Assembly: GCA_947500295.1 (NCBI GenBank)
Contig: CANMRM010000003.1
Span: forward strand, 310,001-374,000
Source: an uncultured Kordiimonas sp.
Lineage (GTDB): Bacteria; Pseudomonadota; Alphaproteobacteria; Sphingomonadales; Kordiimonadaceae
Reading direction: 5' to 3'
Length of the DNA stretch: 64,000 bases
Shown: one piece after another, positions 35,848 to 44,346 of the stretch
How the letters are laid out: the number at the start of each line of letters is the position of its first letter
Position numbering within the stretch: the stretch's first letter is position 1
Program-made: the position numbers and the translations under genes
The notes under the pieces: generated by a model
What the model was told of the DNA's origin: nothing
Database searches by the model: none
The model's input: the letters and a program-made list of their open reading frames with translations, nothing else

Positions 35848-36858
35848 CTAGTTGCCTAGCGTTCTACGGAATCGCCAAGCGTCTTCCATCAGTGTTGTAA
35901 GGTCCGACCTATCCGGCGACCATTTTAATTCCGATTTTGCCCGCGTCGCATCTGCAACCAACCGGGCAGGGTCACCTGGACGGCGCGTGTCTTCTATCAC
36001 GGGGAAATCTATGCCCGTCACTTTTTTTGCCGTGTTCATGACATCGCGGACGGAATGGCCTCTGCTGGTTCCAAGGTTGAAGGCATCATAGTATCCCGCT
36101 TTGGTCTGGCCGCTGCTGGGATCCTGTCTGTCGAGCAATTGATGCAGTGCCAAGGCATGGGCGTCAGCCAGATCACTCACGTGGATATAGTCGCGGATGC
36201 AGGTGCCATCGGGCGTGTCATAGTCGGTGCCAAAAATTTTGACCTCGTTCCGCGCTCCCCGCGCAGCATCCAGCGCCAGTGGAATCAAATGCGTCTCCGG
36301 GTCATGTCTTTCCCCGATCCGCCCCTCAGGGTCGCCGCCGGCGGCGTTAAAATACCGTAGGGAAATGGCGTCCAACGCACCTGTTGCAGCTGTGTCCTTC
36401 AGCATGCATTCGACCATCCACTTGCTGTGGCCGTATGGGTTGATGGGCTTTTTGGGCAATTCTTCCGACAGCGTTTCGGCCTCTTCATTCTGTCCATAGA
36501 CCGCAGCGGTTGATGAAAAGACAATACTGCGCACGCCGTTGCGTACCATGGATTCGATTAGGGAAAGGCTGCCGCCGACATTGTTGGCATAAAATGCCAT
36601 CGGGTCTTTTACGCTCTCTCCAGCCTCGATGGATGCTGCAAAATGAATAACGGCTTTAATTTCATGGTCGGTAATCACACGGTCCAGCAACGCACCGTCA
36701 CGTATGTCGCCAACGATAAGCTCCCCAAACAGCAAATTCTCTGATGAACCGTTGCTCAGGTTGTCCAGTACAACAAGGTGATGCCCGGCCTCATGAAGCG
36801 CTAACACGGTGTGTGATCCGATAAATCCAGCGCCACCTGCTACGAGAATATTCGCCAT
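35848..36858 (-). CDS. galE: UDP-glucose 4-epimerase
   Basis: Interconverts UDP-glucose and UDP-galactose. The extended SDR fold shows [15 protein letters not shown] with the GxxGxxG NAD site (residues 7-13), SSTAAVYG, and the catalytic YGHSK (Y-x3-K) near residue 142. The 336 residues are the usual length. AGGAC precedes the ATG. It heads the leftward operon and would supply a galactosyl donor. A UDP-GlcNAc 4-epimerase role is possible, since family members differ subtly. Confidence 0.93.
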   Translation of the reverse strand: MANILVAGGAGFIGSHTVLALHEAGHHLVVLDNLSNGSSENLLFGELIVGDIRDGALLDRVITDHEIKAVIHFAASIEAGESVKDPMAFYANNVGGSLSLIESMVRNGVRSIVFSSTAAVYGQNEEAETLSEELPKKPINPYGHSKWMVECMLKDTAATGALDAISLRYFNAAGGDPEGRIGERHDPETHLIPLALDAARGARNEVKIFGTDYDTPDGTCIRDYIHVSDLADAHALALHQLLDRQDPSSGQTKAGYYDAFNLGTSRGHSVRDVMNTAKKVTGIDFPVIEDTRRPGDPARLVADATRAKSELKWSPDRSDLTTLMEDAWRFRRTLGN

Positions 36859-37078
36859 TGTTGGTCCTGTCCGACTTTTGCATGAAAAGCTTCGTCATCA
36901 ATGTGTCGAAGACGGGAGCGACCCTAGTCACTGCCCGGCCTCTGTCAACCCATTTGGCCGTATGATGTGAACAATGTATTGATCAAGACCGTTGCAATAT
37001 GGATTGTTATTGTTTAGGTGCTGCATCAGCCAAATGCGGCATCAGCAAATCGGTCAAAGATTTTCCGTCGGGTATCTC

Positions 37079-38296
37079 ATGCAAATTTTGTTTATGCACA
37101 ATAATTTTCCGGGCCAGTATCGCCGGATCATGTCCTATCTCAAGCCGAAAAAAAGCGTGCAAATGTACGCCGCGACGCTGGAGACAAATAAACAGGACTT
37201 TGGCTTGCGGCGGGTCAACTATAAGCCGCACAGGGAGCCAACCAAAGATATACATCCATCCCTGATATCAGTAGAGCGCGCCGTTTTGATGGGACAGGCT
37301 GCATACAAGGCACTGATGCCATCCCAGAAAAATGGTTTCCGGCCCGATATCATCCTCTCCCACTCAGGGTGGGGCGCAAACATGTTTATGAAGGACTTGT
37401 TCCCCGACGCTAAACTGCTGACATACTATGAGTGGTACTATTATAGTGTGGGGTCTGATGGCGACTTTTTGATGGATCAGCCTTATGACCCCAACGGGCA
37501 AATCCGAATCCGGATGAAAAACACGCCTATCCTGCAGGACCTGGCTGCCATGGACTGGGGACAAAGCCCAACCAAATTCCAGCACAGCAAATTGCCGAAG
37601 ACATTTCAAGACCGCGTCAGTGTGCTGCACGACGGCGTAGATACGGCCTTTTTCATGCCGGATCCGGCCGCAACTGCAACCATTGGGGACAAAACCTTCA
37701 CGGCAGATGATGAAGTTATCACCTATGTTGCCCGAGGTATGGAAACCTATCGCGGATTTCCGCAGTTCATGGAAGGTCTTGCCAAGCTTCAGAAACTGAG
37801 GCCTAACCTGCATGCCGTTGTGCTGGGCAATGATCGGGTTGCTTATGGGTCAGAGCGGGAGGATGGCAGAACCTATAAAGAATGGGCGCTTCAGGATCTG
37901 GGGCTCGACATGTCGCGTGTACATATGCCGGGGCTGCAGACCTTGGAAACTTTCAGGAACCTGATGCAGGTTTCCTCGCTGCACGTATACCTGACCGTGC
38001 CATTTGTTTTGTCATGGTCTTTGATGGAGGCCATGAGCACAGGAACGCTGATTCTGGGCTCGGATACGGAACCGGTTCGGGAAATGATAACAGACGGGGA
38101 AAATGGCCTGCTGGTCGACTTCTTTGATGTTGAGGCCCAGGTCGAAAAGGTTTGTCATATACTTGACAATAAGGCCGAGTTCGAACCCTTGAGGCAGCAA
38201 GCCCGCAGAACCATACTGGATCAGTATGCAAAAAAGGATTTGCTACCCAAATATTGGCGACTGATTAAATCTGTTGCAAATGGGTCACACATCTAG
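37079..38296 (+). CDS. GT4-family glycosyltransferase
   Basis: A 405-residue GT-B enzyme. MQILFMHNNFPGQYRRI is the typical start; IILSHSGWGANMF follows, and the donor half has VARGMETYRGFPQFMEGL and LSWSLMEAMSTGTLILG with the EAM of the donor loop. ATG 37079 is preferred because the extension to 36992 does not match the family start. The 220-base spacer to galE must contain divergent promoters. Substrate is unknown. Confidence 0.82.
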   Translation: MQILFMHNNFPGQYRRIMSYLKPKKSVQMYAATLETNKQDFGLRRVNYKPHREPTKDIHPSLISVERAVLMGQAAYKALMPSQKNGFRPDIILSHSGWGANMFMKDLFPDAKLLTYYEWYYYSVGSDGDFLMDQPYDPNGQIRIRMKNTPILQDLAAMDWGQSPTKFQHSKLPKTFQDRVSVLHDGVDTAFFMPDPAATATIGDKTFTADDEVITYVARGMETYRGFPQFMEGLAKLQKLRPNLHAVVLGNDRVAYGSEREDGRTYKEWALQDLGLDMSRVHMPGLQTLETFRNLMQVSSLHVYLTVPFVLSWSLMEAMSTGTLILGSDTEPVREMITDGENGLLVDFFDVEAQVEKVCHILDNKAEFEPLRQQARRTILDQYAKKDLLPKYWRLIKSVANGSHI

Positions 38297-38443
38297 ACGG
38301 TTTGGCCCAAAAGTGCAGGCTAAAGCAATCAGGTAGTTGAAAAATAACCACTGGGATGGTGTTTTAACGAACGATATGGGCATGGGCGTTATTCTTTTAG
38401 CCATTGATGGTTAATTATTACGTTCGTTTGTCAAATTAAGCAG

Positions 38444-38476
38444 TTGACATTATTGGCACTCTCTCGGTAGTAGAGT
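38444..38476 (+). promoter_or_regulatory. Candidate promoter of the RTX gene
   Basis: A perfect TTGACA at 38444-38449 is followed after about 18 bases by TAGTAG, a moderate -10 at 38468-38473. It lies about 70 bases upstream of the RTX start in a 249-base AT-rich spacer (38297-38545). The weak -10 leaves this as a candidate. Confidence 0.45.
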
Positions 38477-38545
38477 GTGAAGGGGGCTGCAAGACCTTGA
38501 CGTTCGTGCCTCATTATGAATTTGTTGCTCTTTCAGGAGGAAACT

Positions 38546-40930
38546 ATGGCAACTGTTTTTGGATCAATCGGTTCCGATGATATTTTCGGTACTATCGAAG
38601 ATGATCTGCTGGATGGCGGCGCTGGTGGCGCGGATAACGTGTCTGGCGGTACAGGCAACGACACCGTTCGCGGTGGCGGTGCTGGCTCTACACTTGAAGG
38701 TGGTGAAGGTAACGACCTGATCACCGGTGGTACAGCCGACGATATTAATGACGACGGCGCGGCTCTCAATGGTCAGCGTTTGATCGGTGGTGACGGTTAC
38801 GACACTATCACCGGTACAATTTCAGCTGACACCATGGAAGGTGGCGCAAACGACGACGTTCTGTCTGGTGCCAATGGTGACGACAGCATCGTAGGTGGTG
38901 CTGGCAACGACACCATCCTTGGTGGTAACGATACCGATACCCTTGATGGCGGTGCTGGTAACGACTTCATTGGTGGTAACGCCGACGACGACACCATCGA
39001 AGGTGGCGCTGGAAGCGACACCATTAACGGTGGTTCCGGCACAAACGTTATTACTGACGCTGGTACCAGCGGAACAGACATTCTCGTTGTTGATGGCGAG
39101 ATCGACGACATTAACGACCTCCTTACTGGCGGCGGTGCTGGCCTTGCGGGCGGTGAAGGTGATGCAACTGTAAACGGTACGGACGATTTCTCCGGTATCG
39201 AAGTTGTTGCTGCCGATAACGTGACAATTGATCTGGACAACGGTGGTGTTGACGGAAATCAGTTGTTTACCTTTAGTCAGGCAATCGACGATGTTGCGGA
39301 TAGCAGTGCCGACGCGGATGGTGCAATAGACCTTTCCGATAATGTCCTCAATTATGGCGTTACAGGTGGTACAGGTTTACTGGCGACTGCTGCAGGCTAT
39401 ACCATTACTGCCATTAACGGCACTGCGGTTGCGTCCGGCGGTGGTACTGTTGCAGTGGACACAGGTAGCCTTGTTGTAAACGCAGCAAACCAAACGGTTC
39501 TTTATACTGCTTCCAGCAGCTTGGCGAACGAAGCAGCCAACGTTACTGAGGCTGTTGAGGTGACGCTTACCAATGGTAGCAGCAGCTTGACTGTCACAGT
39601 TAACCTGACAGTGACTGCGGATAACATGTTCACAGCAGCTGCTGGTGGTGAGCGCCTTGAAGGTGATGCCGATAACGAAACACTCACTGGTGCAGCTGGC
39701 GATGACCGTTTGATCGGTAACAACGGCGACGACACCATGTCTGGTGGTGCCGGTAACGATACCGTTAATGGCGGCGAAGGTGCGGACGATGCGCAGCTGG
39801 GTGCTGGCAATGACTTCTTCTTCTCTGGTGAGGCTACTGCCGGTGGTGATGATGATATTGTGGCTGGTGACGCTGGCGACGATGTGATTTTCGGTGGGCT
39901 TGGTAACGATATCCTCATCGGTGACGGCGCATCTGCGACTGCAGGTGGTTCAACCTTTGCTGGAACAACAAGCTCGGCGACCGGTGCTGATAGCCTGTTT
40001 GGTGGCTCTGGTAATGACGCTCTCGTGCTTTCCAGCTGGACCGACACCAATGCGAACGGTGCCGTAAATGTTGGAGCCGATGCATTTGGTGATAGCTCAC
40101 TTGACGGTGCGGGCGTTGCGTTCGGTGGATCCGGAACCGACACGGTTATCGGTGGTGGTGCTGGCGACATTCTTGGTGGCGGTGCTGGTGCTGATACTAT
40201 TCGGGGCCAGGGCGGTAACGACACCATCTACGGTGGTTCTGATGCCAACGTTGACAACATCGACGGCGGTGCTGGCAACGACGTGGTCTTCGCAGGTGGC
40301 GGAAACGAGACCGGTGACCTCGGTGGTGCCGGAAACGACTCTGTCTTCGGTGGTGCCGGCGACGACACGCTGACAACCGGAACAGGCAATGACTCGCTGT
40401 ACGGTGGTGACGGCAACGACAGCATCACAGCGACAGCTGGTGAAACCTTCCTTCGCGGTGGCGATGGTAACGATGTTGTCACTGGTGGTACCGGTAACGA
40501 TGACGTTGGTGGTAACGCTGGTAATGATACCCTGGCCGGTGGCGGCGGTAACGATACCCTGTGGGGCGGTGACGGCGACGACACCCTCGATGGTGGTGCC
40601 GGTAACGACGCCCTGAACGGTGGTGCTGGTAACGACGACATTACTGCTAGCACTGGTAACGACACGTTGACTGGTGGTGACGGAGCCGACACCTTCCGCT
40701 TCGCCAACTCAGCGGGTTCTAACGTTATTACCGACTTCGATGTATCAGCAGACACCCTGAACCTTTCTGGTGTGACGACGCCTGCTGCAATCACTGATGT
40801 CTTTGATGTCGCTGATGAAACAACTCAAGGCGGTGTCTCCGGTGTGCTGATTGACCTTGGTGGCGGTAACTCTGTGTTCCTGCAGGGTGTTACACTCGGT
40901 GACCTGGCGACAGCCGATATCGATCTATAA
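38546..40930 (+). CDS. RTX calcium-binding protein, type I secretion substrate
   Basis: A 794-residue exported protein. Glycine- and aspartate-rich nonapeptides (GGAGNDTL-type) form two blocks, about residues 20-175 and 370-750, which fold on calcium outside the cell. Between them lies a beta-rich domain (about 190-365) resembling cadherin- or VCBS-type repeats. The C-terminus ends with a hydrophobic and acidic tail (LATADIDL), as in type I secretion signals. CAGGAGG precedes ATG 38546; an ATG at 38516 is less likely. It is followed by a terminator and then by type I secretion genes. There is no enzymatic domain, so a surface or matrix protein is likely. The sequence holds about 22 N-x-S/T sequons. 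Confidence 0.9.
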   Translation: MATVFGSIGSDDIFGTIEDDLLDGGAGGADNVSGGTGNDTVRGGGAGSTLEGGEGNDLITGGTADDINDDGAALNGQRLIGGDGYDTITGTISADTMEGGANDDVLSGANGDDSIVGGAGNDTILGGNDTDTLDGGAGNDFIGGNADDDTIEGGAGSDTINGGSGTNVITDAGTSGTDILVVDGEIDDINDLLTGGGAGLAGGEGDATVNGTDDFSGIEVVAADNVTIDLDNGGVDGNQLFTFSQAIDDVADSSADADGAIDLSDNVLNYGVTGGTGLLATAAGYTITAINGTAVASGGGTVAVDTGSLVVNAANQTVLYTASSSLANEAANVTEAVEVTLTNGSSSLTVTVNLTVTADNMFTAAAGGERLEGDADNETLTGAAGDDRLIGNNGDDTMSGGAGNDTVNGGEGADDAQLGAGNDFFFSGEATAGGDDDIVAGDAGDDVIFGGLGNDILIGDGASATAGGSTFAGTTSSATGADSLFGGSGNDALVLSSWTDTNANGAVNVGADAFGDSSLDGAGVAFGGSGTDTVIGGGAGDILGGGAGADTIRGQGGNDTIYGGSDANVDNIDGGAGNDVVFAGGGNETGDLGGAGNDSVFGGAGDDTLTTGTGNDSLYGGDGNDSITATAGETFLRGGDGNDVVTGGTGNDDVGGNAGNDTLAGGGGNDTLWGGDGDDTLDGGAGNDALNGGAGNDDITASTGNDTLTGGDGADTFRFANSAGSNVITDFDVSADTLNLSGVTTPAAITDVFDVADETTQGGVSGVLIDLGGGNSVFLQGVTLGDLATADIDL

Positions 40931-40945
40931 GAGATTTACAGTTCC

Positions 40946-40976
40946 GAAAAAGGAGGCTCCGGCCTCCTTTTTTTTT
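40946..40976 (+). terminator. Rho-independent terminator after the RTX gene
   Basis: AAAAGGAGGC and GCCTCCTTTT form a 10-base stem with a TCCG loop, followed by more T residues. It lies about 16 bases after the RTX stop, so the abundant RTX message is likely separated from the secretion genes. Confidence 0.9.
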
Positions 40977-41141
40977 GCACATTTCAGCCCTAAACTGCTG
41001 ATGGTGCGGACGATTTGCCTGCAATTGTGGAAGTGACAGAGTCACCGTGGTGTGCTAACAGTTCGCGAAGACGTGTAGGTTTGAGGAATAACTTGCTGCT
41101 TCACCCGTTGTTTAGAGTGTAACCGTTGGGGAAAATTGCGA

Positions 41142-42956
41142 ATGTCGCTTTTGACGGAATATGATGAAGAAGAGCGCAAGCTCACCAAAACATTCCGGGC
41201 CGCCGGTTTGTACAGTTTTCTGTCAAGCATCTGCATGCTCGGCATGCCCCTGTTTATGTTCATGGTGTATGACGGCATTTTGAAGTCCCGCAGCCTCGAA
41301 ACGCTCGCGGCTATGTTTGTTTTTGCCCTCACCTTGCTAATTGTTTACGGCATTTTTGACTATGTGCGGCAAATCCTGTTGGCGAAAGCGGGTCTGGAAC
41401 TTGAGTCTCGCCTCGCTGGACCGATTTTGGCCGGTGAACTGTCGCGACAGTCTGACGCCAACGCACAGAGTGTGCGCGAGCTAACAATGATACGACAGGT
41501 CATCGCGTCACCGGCATTTTACGCGCTTTTTGACCTGCCGACCCTGCCTCTATTTTTGCTGCTGATTTTTCTTATTCATCCAGTACTTGGAGCTTTTGTT
41601 CTGCTCGGTGCCGTTGCACTACTGGCGATGGGACTGTGGGCGGATCGGTCAACTGTCCAGCTGAACAAAGAGCATATGGACGCCATGATCGCCTCACACA
41701 AATCCCTTGAAATGCATGTGGGTGCCCACGAGTTTATTCGCGCGCAGGGATTATACCGTGAGAGTGTTCGCAACTGGGGCGAACACCACACAAGTCAATT
41801 GCACCGTTTTCTTTCAAGTTTCGACATTACAGGCAAGTTTAGCGCAGCCTCAAAGTCGGCGCGGCAGATCATCCAGGTGATGATTATCGGCAGCGGTGCG
41901 CTGCTCGTTATCTTCGATCAGGCGTCAGCAGGCGTCATTTTTGCCGCGGCTATTATTGGTGGTCGCGCGCTCGGTCCCGTCGAGCAGATCGTCAGCGGAT
42001 GGCGCCCGCTACGTGGTGCATGGGAAAGCCGCCAACGATTGCGTGCCCGGTTGGCGGAGATGTCACTGCCGGAGGATCGCACCAAGCTTCCACGCCCAAA
42101 AGGAAAAATAGACCTGTCCCGGGTGGCCTATGTTCCACGGCCGGGCATGGCGCCGATCCTTCGTGGTGTATCGGCTTCTATCAAGGCGGGCGACAGCCTG
42201 GCCATCATTGGACCATCTGGTGCAGGCAAATCCACATTGGCAAAAATTCTGGTTGGCTATCTTGTTCCCAACGCAGGTAAAGTGCTGCTGGATGGGCAAG
42301 ACCTACATGCCTGGGACCCGATCGCACGGGGCCTGCATATTGGCTATATGCCGCAGCAAGTAACGTTTTTCGATGCCACGGTTCGCGAGAACATTGCCAG
42401 GTTACGTAAGGGTGACCCGGAGGAATGGGCTATTGAAGCGGCGGAGCGGGCGGGCGTGCATGACTTTATTCTAAGTTTGCCGCAAGGCTATGATACCATT
42501 ATCCAGCGGGGACAGTTTGTGCCTTCTGGAGGTCAGGCTCAGCTTCTGGCTCTTGCCCGGGCGTTCTATGCGGACCCAGCCGTCCTTGTGCTCGATGAAC
42601 CAAACGCTGCGCTGGATAACAGTGGGGAACAGATTCTGCATAGCGCTCTGAACGCTGCGCATGCGGCAGGTATGACAACGATTGTTGTCAGCCAGCGGCC
42701 TAGCATACTCTCGATTGTTGACAATGTTATGCTGATGACCGATGGGCTGATCAAGGATTATGGCCCTAAGGAAAAGGTCATGGGCGCCGGGAATGTTTCA
42801 GCTGTGAAAAGCGGCGGTAAAGCCGTTTCGGACAAAGCGACCCAGCAAGCCGGGGACAAGCCCAAACCTCAAGCCACTGTTACGGAAAAGCAAAAAGAAG
42901 AAATTCAAAAGCAGCTTCAAAAGTCCGTTTCGGCACCACGTGTGAAGGAGAACTAG
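41142..42956 (+). CDS. Type I secretion ABC transporter (PrtD-like)
   Basis: A 604-residue ABC exporter with an N-terminal six-helix membrane domain and a C-terminal ATPase. Walker A is GPSGAGKST (about 357-365), the signature is PSGGQ rather than LSGGQ, and Walker B is VLVLDEPNAALD (about 481-492). There is no C39 peptidase domain, as expected for RTX exporters. The C-terminus carries a K/Q-rich tail of about 50 residues. ATG 41142 is preferred over TTG 41136. Its likely substrate is the RTX protein directly upstream. Confidence 0.9.
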   Translation: MSLLTEYDEEERKLTKTFRAAGLYSFLSSICMLGMPLFMFMVYDGILKSRSLETLAAMFVFALTLLIVYGIFDYVRQILLAKAGLELESRLAGPILAGELSRQSDANAQSVRELTMIRQVIASPAFYALFDLPTLPLFLLLIFLIHPVLGAFVLLGAVALLAMGLWADRSTVQLNKEHMDAMIASHKSLEMHVGAHEFIRAQGLYRESVRNWGEHHTSQLHRFLSSFDITGKFSAASKSARQIIQVMIIGSGALLVIFDQASAGVIFAAAIIGGRALGPVEQIVSGWRPLRGAWESRQRLRARLAEMSLPEDRTKLPRPKGKIDLSRVAYVPRPGMAPILRGVSASIKAGDSLAIIGPSGAGKSTLAKILVGYLVPNAGKVLLDGQDLHAWDPIARGLHIGYMPQQVTFFDATVRENIARLRKGDPEEWAIEAAERAGVHDFILSLPQGYDTIIQRGQFVPSGGQAQLLALARAFYADPAVLVLDEPNAALDNSGEQILHSALNAAHAAGMTTIVVSQRPSILSIVDNVMLMTDGLIKDYGPKEKVMGAGNVSAVKSGGKAVSDKATQQAGDKPKPQATVTEKQKEEIQKQLQKSVSAPRVKEN

Positions 42957-42957
42957 C

Positions 42958-44331
42958 ATGGCCGAAAATACACCTGCAGTTGCCAATGAAGAGCGGCGGG
43001 TCGCGCTCGCTGGTGAACGGTTTTCTCGCGCCGACCTCGGCGATTGGCACGAGCAGTTGGATACCGACCGACGCAAAGTGCTGAAGTTCGCTTCAATTAT
43101 ACTGTTTTTGGTTTTTGGCGTGGGCGGCGTATGGGCGCTAACAGCGCCTTTGGCTGGCGCCGTAATTGCCAGTGGGCGTGTTATCGCGGAAGACCGCAAC
43201 CGCGTGATACAGCACTTGGAGGGCGGCATTTTGAATGAATTGCTGGTGCGTGAAGGCGACAAAGTGCAGGAGGGGCAGGTGCTTGCCCGTCTGGATGACA
43301 CACTGTTGCGCGCGCAGCTGGATGCCGATCTGCTGCAGGAGGCCATATTGCGTGTTCAATTGGCGCGCCGCCGCGCTGAAGTGCAGCTATCGGATACTAT
43401 TGAGTTTCCGACGGATTTTGACCCGCTGATAGAAAACGACCCTCGCCTACGCGAGGGTGTAGAGAGCCAGTTCGAAGAATTTCGCTCTGTTAAAAGCTAC
43501 ATAGAAGCAAAGATTGCCAACTTTCAGAACGGAATTCAAGGCCAGCGAAAAGACATTGAAGGTCAGCAAGAGGCTATGAAGGCTTTTGAGCGCGCTGTTT
43601 CCCTGTACCGTGAAGAGTTGGCGGACTTTGAACAGCTGAACGAGCAGGGCTATACACGCAAGATCCAGATAAACGAGCGCAAGCGTCAGATTGCGCAAAC
43701 TGATGCACGGCTCGCAAATGCCAAGATAGCGATTGAGAAATCACTGACCAATATTGAAAGCCTGCAGAATCAGATTGAACAAGAGCGCCTGGCGTATTTG
43801 AAAACGGCAAACGAAACGGTTGTTTCCATACAGCAGAACCTGAATCAGACCCAAAGCCGTATCGATCGTCTCAAGGACATGTTGAGACGGACAGAGATCG
43901 TTTCACCCAGCGATGGCCGGGTTTTCCGGATCGCGAAACGCGCGCTTGGGGAAGTCGTGCGGCCGGCGGAGGTCATCATGGAAATCTTTCCAAGTGATGA
44001 TGCTTTGACCATCGAAGCCATGATCAACATCACTGATATTGAGAAGGTTGAGGAAGGCCAGGACGTGCAGGTGATTTTCCCGTCCAGCCGGGAAAAACGT
44101 TTGACACCGCTGCCGGGCCAGCTGATCTATCTGTCTGCGGACGCAGTGATTTCAGAAACCAATCCCACCGGCATGTACATTGGGCACGTACGGCTTGATG
44201 CCGATGCAAACCAGGAAGACATGTTGCCGGGCAATTTCGCTGAAGTTTACATTCAAACCGGATCGAGAACGTTTGCCGAGATTGTCACCAAACCCTTCAC
44301 CGGCTTTTTGTTCCGATCTTTCAAAGGCTAG
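42958..44331 (+). CDS. HlyD-family type I secretion membrane fusion protein
   Basis: A 457-residue adaptor. A membrane helix near 42-65 (FASIILFLVFGVGGVWAL) is followed by a lipoyl-like half with GRVIAEDRNRVIQHLEGGI, a long coiled coil (about 150-300), the second lipoyl half (RRTEIVSPSDGRVF) and a beta-barrel C-terminus. It starts one base after the ABC gene stop. It would join the ABC exporter to a TolC-type channel, which is not encoded in the window. Confidence 0.92.
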   Translation: MAENTPAVANEERRVALAGERFSRADLGDWHEQLDTDRRKVLKFASIILFLVFGVGGVWALTAPLAGAVIASGRVIAEDRNRVIQHLEGGILNELLVREGDKVQEGQVLARLDDTLLRAQLDADLLQEAILRVQLARRRAEVQLSDTIEFPTDFDPLIENDPRLREGVESQFEEFRSVKSYIEAKIANFQNGIQGQRKDIEGQQEAMKAFERAVSLYREELADFEQLNEQGYTRKIQINERKRQIAQTDARLANAKIAIEKSLTNIESLQNQIEQERLAYLKTANETVVSIQQNLNQTQSRIDRLKDMLRRTEIVSPSDGRVFRIAKRALGEVVRPAEVIMEIFPSDDALTIEAMINITDIEKVEEGQDVQVIFPSSREKRLTPLPGQLIYLSADAVISETNPTGMYIGHVRLDADANQEDMLPGNFAEVYIQTGSRTFAEIVTKPFTGFLFRSFKG

Positions 44332-44346
44332 TCAGGGCGCGCTTTG

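Noticed and set aside
36992-37078. N-terminal extension of the GT4 at 37079
   Set aside because: The added residues do not fit the family start MQILFMHNNFPGQ, and the extension lies in the divergent promoter spacer.
38600-40700. Periodic DNA repeats that might suggest a CRISPR array
   Set aside because: The repeats are 27-base degenerate units encoding GGxGxDxxx, without constant repeats and unique spacers, and with no cas genes.
39502-40794. Leftward proline/serine-rich open frames with repeating SLPAPP-type units
   Set aside because: They are the complement of the RTX nonapeptide repeats; their periodicity comes from the coding repeat on the other strand.
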